Positions 59,190-64,000 of a DNA stretch of 64,000 nt are shown in pieces (the stretch's first letter is position 1; the number at the start of each line of letters is the position of its first letter). The notes beneath the pieces are model-generated. The model worked only from the letters and a program-made list of their open reading frames with translations, was not told the DNA's origin and did no database searches. Where the stretch lies: the NCBI RefSeq assembly GCF_000195295.1, contig NC_015388.1:1984001-2048000 (forward strand), written 5' to 3'. Position numbers and translations under genes: made by a program. The DNA is from Desulfobacca acetoxidans DSM 11109 (GTDB lineage Bacteria; Desulfobacterota; Desulfobaccia; Desulfobaccales; Desulfobaccaceae).

Positions 59190-59582
59190 ATGCTGCGCTG
59201 TTTACTTGTGATTATGTTGTCGGTGTTTTTGCTGCCGGCCTGCGAAACCATACTCTATCCTCGGTTTGAATCGTCAATGTGGCAGAGTTATTTCCGCCTT
59301 CAGGATATCAAAGCGGGTATGAGCAAAGACGAAGTCATTGCCCGGATGGGTCCCCCTAAGGTCACCGAGGAAGGCTCTCGAGGCAGTTCCCATTACACCA
59401 TTTTGATGTACCAGACTCATACTATGGACCAGGCCGGCAGTGAAACCATTCGGGGCGGCTACACCCCGCTGGTATTCGAGGGAGATCGGCTGGTGGGCAT
59501 CGGTCAGAGAGCCTATAACCGAGCCCTGGCATTTCCAGGGAGGGAGGCGCAGGAGGGTCTGCCCTATGAATTGACTCGCTGA
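59190..59582 (+). CDS. Putative lipoprotein of the SmpA/OmlA (BamE) fold
   Basis: 130 aa. Lipoprotein signal peptide with lipobox LLPAC (Cys18 or so). IKAGMSKDEVIARMGPPKVT is the N-terminal helix-turn motif of BamE-like proteins, followed by beta strands (YTILMYQTHTMDQ, YTPLVFEGDRLVGIG). BamE assists outer-membrane protein insertion, but many other small lipoproteins share this fold. It lies alone between the eCIS operon and the convergent rlmN. Confidence 0.75.
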   Translation: MLRCLLVIMLSVFLLPACETILYPRFESSMWQSYFRLQDIKAGMSKDEVIARMGPPKVTEEGSRGSSHYTILMYQTHTMDQAGSETIRGGYTPLVFEGDRLVGIGQRAYNRALAFPGREAQEGLPYELTR

Positions 59583-59659
59583 AACGGAGCACCTCTCAAT
59601 CTGTTCTAGAGGAGTTCCATCCACTATATAGCAAAACGTCCGGTCAATCCCGTAGCCGT

Positions 59660-60712
59660 TTAGTGAATGACGGGAGGGATGTCTCTTTGCACCTCCCCCG
59701 CCAACTGCCCGCAGGCGGCGCTGATGTCAGCCCCCCGGCTTTCCCGGATCAAGGTGGTGTAATGTTTCTGAATCAGAATATCTTGAAAAGCGAGAACTGC
59801 TTCCGGGGTTGGACGTTTAAAGGGGAGGCAGGAATCGGGGTTGAAGGGAATCAGGTTGATTTTGGCCCGAAATCCCTGGAGCAGGCGGGATAACTCCCGG
59901 GCATGGGAGGGAGTGTCGTTGATCCCTTGCAATAGGACATAGCAGAAGGTAATGCGCCGGTGGGGCGGTAAGGGAAAGGCCCGACAGGCCTCTATGATCT
60001 GAGCAAGGGGGTATTTTCGGTTTACCGGCATCAGTTGGCTGCGCAGGGCATCGTTGGGGGCATTGAGAGAGACCGCCAGATTTACCCGGATGGCATGGCC
60101 CAATGCGGGAATCAAGGGCGCCAAACCGACGGTGGAGACGGTCACCCGCCGATATGAGAAGTTGAGTCCCCAGGGGGCAAGGATAATGGTAAGCGCCTTC
60201 ACCAGGTTGGCAAAATTATCCAGTGGTTCGCCCATCCCCATGAACACCAGATTTGAAATAGCCTGTCTTTTCCCTACCAGGGAGCGAGCCGCCAGCACCT
60301 GATTAATAATCTCTGCCGGACTAAGATTGCGGGTTAGCCCCCGACGTCCGGTCAGACAGAATCGGCATCCCTGGGCGCAGCCAACCTGGGAGGAAAGGCA
60401 TAAGGTGTAGTGATCGTTTTCGGGGATGAGAACGCTTTCGATGACTTCGCCATCAGACAGGCCGAAAGAGAATTTCTCGCTGCCGTCCGCAGACCGGCGG
60501 CGGGCCAAGAGGGCCAATTGGCTGATATACGACTTTTCCTGCAAGAGATGGCGAACCTCTTTGCCGATATCCGTCATGGCATTAAACTCGGTGGCGCCTT
60601 TAAAGAGCCATTTCTGCACCTGCCGGGCGCGAAAGGGTGCCTGCCCCCAGGAGACCATGAGCTGTTCAAAATCGGTTTGGGTAAGTTCCTTGAGATTTAT
60701 CAGGTCTGACAT
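59660..60712 (-). CDS. rlmN: Dual-specificity 23S rRNA/tRNA methyltransferase RlmN
   Basis: 350 aa. Radical-SAM enzyme that methylates C2 of adenine in 23S rRNA and some tRNAs. The iron-sulfur motif CAQGCRFC (Cys112, 116, 119) is intact, with LTGRRGLTRNLSPAEIINQV, NLVFMGMGEPLDNF and the conserved Cys near the C-terminus (ISAACGQLAG). Length is normal. It belongs to the rlmN-dksA-moaC-dnaJ minus-strand group. Confidence 0.97.
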   Translation of the reverse strand: MSDLINLKELTQTDFEQLMVSWGQAPFRARQVQKWLFKGATEFNAMTDIGKEVRHLLQEKSYISQLALLARRRSADGSEKFSFGLSDGEVIESVLIPENDHYTLCLSSQVGCAQGCRFCLTGRRGLTRNLSPAEIINQVLAARSLVGKRQAISNLVFMGMGEPLDNFANLVKALTIILAPWGLNFSYRRVTVSTVGLAPLIPALGHAIRVNLAVSLNAPNDALRSQLMPVNRKYPLAQIIEACRAFPLPPHRRITFCYVLLQGINDTPSHARELSRLLQGFRAKINLIPFNPDSCLPFKRPTPEAVLAFQDILIQKHYTTLIRESRGADISAACGQLAGEVQRDIPPVIH

Positions 60713-60789
60713 GATGATTGGCGCAATATGGCGGTGAGAAAACCCCGGCGAGCCTGAATCAGTCCAGTTTCACCGGTTTTTGGCAGGCT

Positions 60790-61152
60790 TTATGATCCCC
60801 GCAGCCGCTCCAGTTTTTCCTGGTGGGCCTTGCATTCGATGCATAACGTCGTGACCGGACGAGCCAGCAGTCGTTTTTCCCCGATGGGTTCCCCGCAGAC
60901 TTCGCAAATCCCATAGGTACCGTCTTCAATCCGCTCCAAGGCTTCCTTTATTTTAGAGATTAACTTACGTTCCCGATCTCGGATGCGCAACATGAAGTTG
61001 CGATCTGTCTCAAGACTGGCCCTGTCAGTGGGGTCGGGAAAGGAGTCGAGAGCATCCGCCATGCCTGTGACAGTCTTATCGGCCTCTCCGAGAAGTTCTC
61101 TCAACCGTTCTTCCAAGGCCTCTTTAAATTGCGCCAGCCGTTCCGGTTCCAT
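60790..61152 (-). CDS. DksA/TraR-family zinc-finger regulator
   Basis: 120 aa. N-terminal helices form the coiled coil that enters the RNA polymerase secondary channel; C-terminal finger GICEVCGEPIGEKRLLARPV then TTLCIECKAHQEK provides four Cys. It is shorter than E. coli DksA (151 aa), a size frequent among DksA-like paralogues of this lineage. Expected to tune transcription with ppGpp. Confidence 0.92.
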   Translation of the reverse strand: MEPERLAQFKEALEERLRELLGEADKTVTGMADALDSFPDPTDRASLETDRNFMLRIRDRERKLISKIKEALERIEDGTYGICEVCGEPIGEKRLLARPVTTLCIECKAHQEKLERLRGS

Positions 61153-61182
61153 CTCCCTTAGCGCCTCCCTTGCGATCGAAAA

Positions 61183-61701
61183 TTATTCGCTCGGTGCCGT
61201 TGCCCCAAGAGTGTAGTTTCCGCTTTTGCCACCGCTTTTCTGCACCAGGCGTATCTTTTCAATGACCATACTCCGGTCGATCGCTTTGCACATATCATAA
61301 ATCGTCAACGCGGCTGCAGCCGCGCCGGTTAGGGCCTCCATCTCTACCCCGGTTTTAGCCTGGGCTCTGACCATGACCTTGATATTCAGGGTCAGCCTTT
61401 GGTGGTCCGGGGAAAAGTCTATCTCAACCGCGGTGATGGGAATAACATGGCACAGCGGAATAAGTTGCGATGTATTCTTGACCGCCATGATGCCTGCCAG
61501 TCGAGCTGCAGCCAGGGCATCGCCCTTTTTGAGACTGCCGCCGAGAAGCAACGGGAAAACTTTGGGTCCCAAAAAAATAGAACCCTCGGCAATAGCCTGG
61601 CGGACGGTTTCCGGTTTGCTGCTGACATCCACCATGCAGACCTGCCCATTGGCGTCTAAATGCGTAAATCTGTTATCTGCCGGAGAATTCAAAGGACTCA
61701 T
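61183..61701 (-). CDS. moaC: Molybdenum cofactor biosynthesis protein MoaC
   Basis: 172 aa. Cyclic pyranopterin monophosphate synthase. Signature KGDALAAARLAGIMAVKNTS, LIPLCHVIPITAVEIDF and TGVEMEALTGAAAAALTIYD, MCKAIDRSMVIEKIRL are all complete. Makes cPMP together with MoaA, which is not in the window. The gene starts 3 bases after the dnaJ stop, so they are likely read as a unit. Confidence 0.97.
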   Translation of the reverse strand: MSPLNSPADNRFTHLDANGQVCMVDVSSKPETVRQAIAEGSIFLGPKVFPLLLGGSLKKGDALAAARLAGIMAVKNTSQLIPLCHVIPITAVEIDFSPDHQRLTLNIKVMVRAQAKTGVEMEALTGAAAAALTIYDMCKAIDRSMVIEKIRLVQKSGGKSGNYTLGATAPSE

Positions 61702-61704
61702 TTC

Positions 61705-62757
61705 CTATTCATTAATCTCTCTTCTCTTCCGGTAACTTTCATGAGCAGCGTCAGTTTGGGGGGCTCTCGGTCTGTTGCTTATCTGAATTTTTATAATCAG
61801 ATCTCCGGGCTGGCGGCCACCCCATCCCGGCGCTCCGAGGCCGGGGAAAAGAAAAGTCTGTCCGGAAAGAGCGCCCCTGGGCAAGTCGAAGGCAGTGCTT
61901 CCAAAAAGTGTTGGTATTTCGATCATTCCCCCCGTAGCTGCCTGGGCAAACGAGACATCTAAACAGCCATAGAGATCCTGTCCTTTGCGGGTGAAAAAAC
62001 TATCCGGCTCGACATGCACTACCACAACGAGCCGCCCCGGCGTTCCTTGCCGTGATCCTTCTCCTCCCTGCCCGGCAATCATAATGCGGTCGCCGTCTTC
62101 CGTACCCGGAGGGATCACAATCCGGTATCTCTGTGACGTTTGAGTATATCCCTCTCCGAGACATTGCGGGCAGGGATGGGTAATAATCTGTCCTAATCCT
62201 TGGCAGACCTGGCAGACGGCGCCGATGCTGAGCTGCCCCGGACTGGCCCAAAGACGGCCGCGCCCCTTGCAGGCGGAGCAGCTCTGGTAATAACTCCCCG
62301 GTCGCAGTCCAGTGGCCTGACAGGTCTTACACGGCGCCAACCGTTGAAATTCAATCTCTTGTTCTATGCCCCATATGGCGGCAGCAAACGAAATCTGCAG
62401 GTCATAGCGGAAGTCCGGTCCGGTATGGCTGCCACAATACTGCAGCCTGTCTTCAAACCCAAAAAACGCCGCCATGTCTGCTTTGGTAAAAGATTCCGGC
62501 CTGACGTTACCGTTATCTGAATAAACACCGGGACGCTCTTTCTCCTCGGGTGTCGATGCCACCTGCGCTCGGCGCTGGGCGCAGATTGCGGCATAGGCAT
62601 CAGCCAACTCTCGAAACCGGGCCGTTGCCTCCAAATTGTGGGGATTGCGATCCGGATGGAATTTCAAGGCCAGGAGTCGAAACCGCCGCCTGATCTCAGC
62701 GACGCTGGCTTTGGAAGAAACGCCCAGAAGGCGATAACACTTAGGCGCGGTCGGCAT
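61705..62757 (-). CDS. DnaJ-family co-chaperone
   Basis: 350 aa from ATG 62757. J domain 1-65 with the essential HPD (34-36) in LKFHPDRNPHN. After a linker, a zinc-finger region with four CxxCxGxG motifs (CKTCQATG, CSACKGRG, CQVCQGLG, CPQCLGEG) and the C-terminal substrate-binding part (RYRIVIPPGTEDGDRIMIAG, FTRKGQDLYGCLDVSFAQAA, LPRGALSGQTFLFPGLGAPG). It lacks the Gly/Phe-rich linker of classical DnaJ, so it is probably a second, specialised copy. A longer frame from 63054 is the complement of unrelated sequence and overlaps the next gene. Confidence 0.9.
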   Translation of the reverse strand: MPTAPKCYRLLGVSSKASVAEIRRRFRLLALKFHPDRNPHNLEATARFRELADAYAAICAQRRAQVASTPEEKERPGVYSDNGNVRPESFTKADMAAFFGFEDRLQYCGSHTGPDFRYDLQISFAAAIWGIEQEIEFQRLAPCKTCQATGLRPGSYYQSCSACKGRGRLWASPGQLSIGAVCQVCQGLGQIITHPCPQCLGEGYTQTSQRYRIVIPPGTEDGDRIMIAGQGGEGSRQGTPGRLVVVVHVEPDSFFTRKGQDLYGCLDVSFAQAATGGMIEIPTLFGSTAFDLPRGALSGQTFLFPGLGAPGWGGRQPGDLIIKIQISNRPRAPQTDAAHESYRKRREINE

Positions 62758-63157
62758 GATCACCACCGAGAGGTTGCCAGTCACTCTTCCCCAACTCGCC
62801 GTCTCCACATTCAGCCGGGGCACTCTTGCCAGCCCGCTCCCAGGCCCAGCGTGCCAGGGTAAGCTTTCCCAAGGCCTGCGCCTTGGCTGCGGCCTGTTCC
62901 CATAGCTCCGGTGCCGATAACCCTTGTGCTTGTAAAATCCGCTCCAGGAGGTAGGCGTCTCCCGTCTGCAAAGCAATTTCCTTGAGCTGTTCCAATCCCG
63001 GACCGTCTCCGGCTTTAAGAAAGAAATCCAAGGCGTCAGCCAACGCACCTGCATTCAGGAACATAGTGCCATAGTCCCGGCAACGCTCCGCCGAGAGTTT
63101 GGCGTCATCCAGAAATCTTTTTTTCTTTAAAAAACCAGGCACCTTACTCACTATCAT
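62741..63157 (-). CDS. Small helical-repeat protein preceding the DnaJ gene
   Basis: 138 aa from ATG 63157, with GGCGGAG 5 to 6 bases before it; the longer frame starts at a GTG without a site. Helix-rich TPR-like pattern: CRDYGTMFLNAGALADALDF, FLKAGDGPGLEQLKEIALQT, GDAYLLERILQAQGLSAPEL, LGKLTLARWAWERAGKSAPA. It overlaps the dnaJ start by 17 bases and is therefore coupled to it. Exact family unknown. Confidence 0.7.
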   Translation of the reverse strand: MIVSKVPGFLKKKRFLDDAKLSAERCRDYGTMFLNAGALADALDFFLKAGDGPGLEQLKEIALQTGDAYLLERILQAQGLSAPELWEQAAAKAQALGKLTLARWAWERAGKSAPAECGDGELGKSDWQPLGGDHADRA

Positions 63158-63496
63158 AAAACTCCGCCAGTGCTGATCTGAACAATATTTCACAACATTA
63201 ACAAGTACCACTCTAAATTATTAAATGTAGCTAAAATTCTTTTTCTTGTAAACCATATTTATTAGCCTTAAATTCATCTTCAAAACCATCAGGATTATCC
63301 GGCTAAAACAGGAGAGGAATCCGGATCAGATAATTTCGGCGGCCAAGGGCCGCTATAGAGTAACAGATTGTCATTCTTAAATAAAAGCACCAGTTAAACC
63401 CAAAAATGGCTAACTGGTGGCCTAGGCTTGCCAGCCGGTGCAGAAGTTATATTCGTGTAATGTCAAAAAGAAGGGTATTTCCCCAGACAGGCAGGC
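63158..63496. other. Non-coding gap with one family-A palindrome
   Basis: AT-rich sequence with the family-A copy at 63401-63455 and no gene. The minus-strand promoter for the small helical-repeat/dnaJ/moaC genes should be in 63160-63300. Confidence 0.5.
63401..63455 (+). repeat. Palindromic repeat family A, copy
   Basis: CAAAAATGGCTAACTGGTGG CCTAGGCTTGCCAGCCGGTG CAGAAGTTATATT. Both family flanks are present; the hairpin arms have drifted in parallel (GGCCTAGGCT/AGCCGGTGC). Confidence 0.55.
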
Positions 63497-64000
63497 TCAG
63501 TGTTTTCTCATCGAGAGCGCCTCGGACAAGATTTCCCGGAGCTTTGTGAGAGAATAAGGTTTTTGGATGAACCCCGCCAAGCCGCCGCGGTAGAAATGCT
63601 GGACAACGTCCTGCTCATTATAGCTGCTGGACAGAATTACCGGTATGTTGCTTCGTAGGGCGCGAAGCTTGACAAACGTTTCCTCCCCACCCATGCGGGG
63701 CATGGTGAGATCAAGCAGTACACAATCGATGTCGTCCCCCTGCGCCTGGACTAACTCCAAGGCTTGCTGGCCGTCGGCCGCCGTCAACACTGAAAAGCCC
63801 AGACTTCTAAGCATCCTTACACCGACCTGGCGTACACCGGGGTCATCGTCAACGAGGAGGACGGTTCCCCCCTGCAGGGGGGTAGGGCAGAGGACGGCAT
63901 CGGTTGTCATTTCTTCGCGAGAACTTAAGACTGCGGGTAACAGAATGGTGAAGGTTGTCCCGCGGTCCGGTTCGCTGCCAACTCGAATAGCACCCCGATG
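63497..64000 (-). CDS. Hybrid histidine kinase, C-terminal part (runs off the window)
   Basis: The receiver (VLLVDDDPGVRQVGVRMLRS, Asp in CVLLDLTMPRMGG, VILSSSYNEQD, GFIQKPYSL) is not a stand-alone protein: the frame stays open through the window edge, and the 30 codons before the internal ATG at 63910 read HRGAIRVGSEPDRGTTFTIL then LPAVL, the last strand of a HATPase domain. So this is the HATPase-receiver end of a hybrid sensor kinase whose input domains lie beyond 64000. Confidence 0.88.
   Translation of the reverse strand, partial: HRGAIRVGSEPDRGTTFTILLPAVLSSREEMTTDAVLCPTPLQGGTVLLVDDDPGVRQVGVRMLRSLGFSVLTAADGQQALELVQAQGDDIDCVLLDLTMPRMGGEETFVKLRALRSNIPVILSSSYNEQDVVQHFYRGGLAGFIQKPYSLTKLREILSEALSMRKH

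Noticed and set aside
58976-59251. 91-codon minus-strand frame with a basic C-terminus, considered as a transposase remnant
   Set aside because: No recognisable catalytic motif or terminal repeats; it overlaps the ends of two plus-strand genes.
62758-63054. N-terminal extension of the DnaJ-family protein by 99 residues
   Set aside because: The J domain normally begins within a few residues of the start; the extension overlaps the preceding gene in another frame and is low in family signal.

Overview
The window reads as a piece of a bacterial chromosome, most likely from a Desulfobacterota-type (deltaproteobacterial) lineage. The clues are indirect: one-component and PAS/HisKA two-component signalling in gene pairs, a sigma-54 activator, a DksA/TraR protein, gas-vesicle genes mixed with many chaperone-like genes, and short intergenic palindromes of a kind common in that group. 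No rRNA, tRNA, integrase, transposase or CRISPR array was seen, so the assignment is an inference.

Layout. 1-177 (minus) is the cut-off start of a NusG/RfaH-type antiterminator. 473-6254 (minus) is a signalling operon: a dCache-PAS sensor kinase, two stand-alone receiver proteins, and a pyruvate-phosphate-dikinase-like enzyme without a PEP/pyruvate barrel. 6255-7298 is repeat-rich and non-coding. 7299-24574 (minus) is a large gas-vesicle locus. In transcription order it holds: an unknown 201-aa protein, a sigma-54 response regulator, an Hsp20/GvpH protein, a CDC48-type double AAA ATPase, two GvpF/L proteins, a PAS sensor kinase and a receiver. A second block follows behind a sigma-54-like promoter: gvpA, gvpC-like, gvpA, gvpC-like, a DnaJ-type zinc-finger protein, gvpN, three small proteins, gvpF/L, gvpG, a tandem ArsA/Get3 ATPase, gvpS-like, gvpK and gvpJ. 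24575-25369 is non-coding with dispersed palindromes. 25370-26485 (plus) is a cyclopropane-fatty-acid synthase.

27280-59007 (plus) is a complete-looking extracellular contractile injection system (eCIS; Afp/PVC/MAC relatives). It has one oversized sheath, one tube, a zinc-knuckle chaperone-like protein, a Pro-rich protein, a Pvc16-like terminator, an AAA ATPase and a giant 2296-aa cargo candidate with two eCIS-core (DUF4157) metallopeptidase-like domains and an HNH-like C-terminus. Then come the hub adaptor, LysM protein, hub, spike, PAAR-like tip, gp25, gpJ, a second baseplate protein, a gpI-like protein, a beta-helix fibre candidate and an Ig-like-domain protein. 59190-63157 returns to housekeeping genes: a lipoprotein, RlmN, DksA-like, MoaC, DnaJ. 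63497-64000 is the C-terminal end of a hybrid histidine kinase.

How it fits together: the gas-vesicle block has shell (GvpA), outer reinforcing protein (GvpC-like), nucleation/assembly factors (F/L, G, J, K, N, S) and an unusual load of ATPases and metal-binding helpers, apparently under a dedicated two-component/sigma-54 circuit. The eCIS block is a free particle with its own cargo. Only the lipid-modifying enzyme separates these two protein nanostructure factories. The most novel points are the paired GvpC-like proteins that differ by exactly one 33-residue repeat, and the two-headed eCIS cargo protein.
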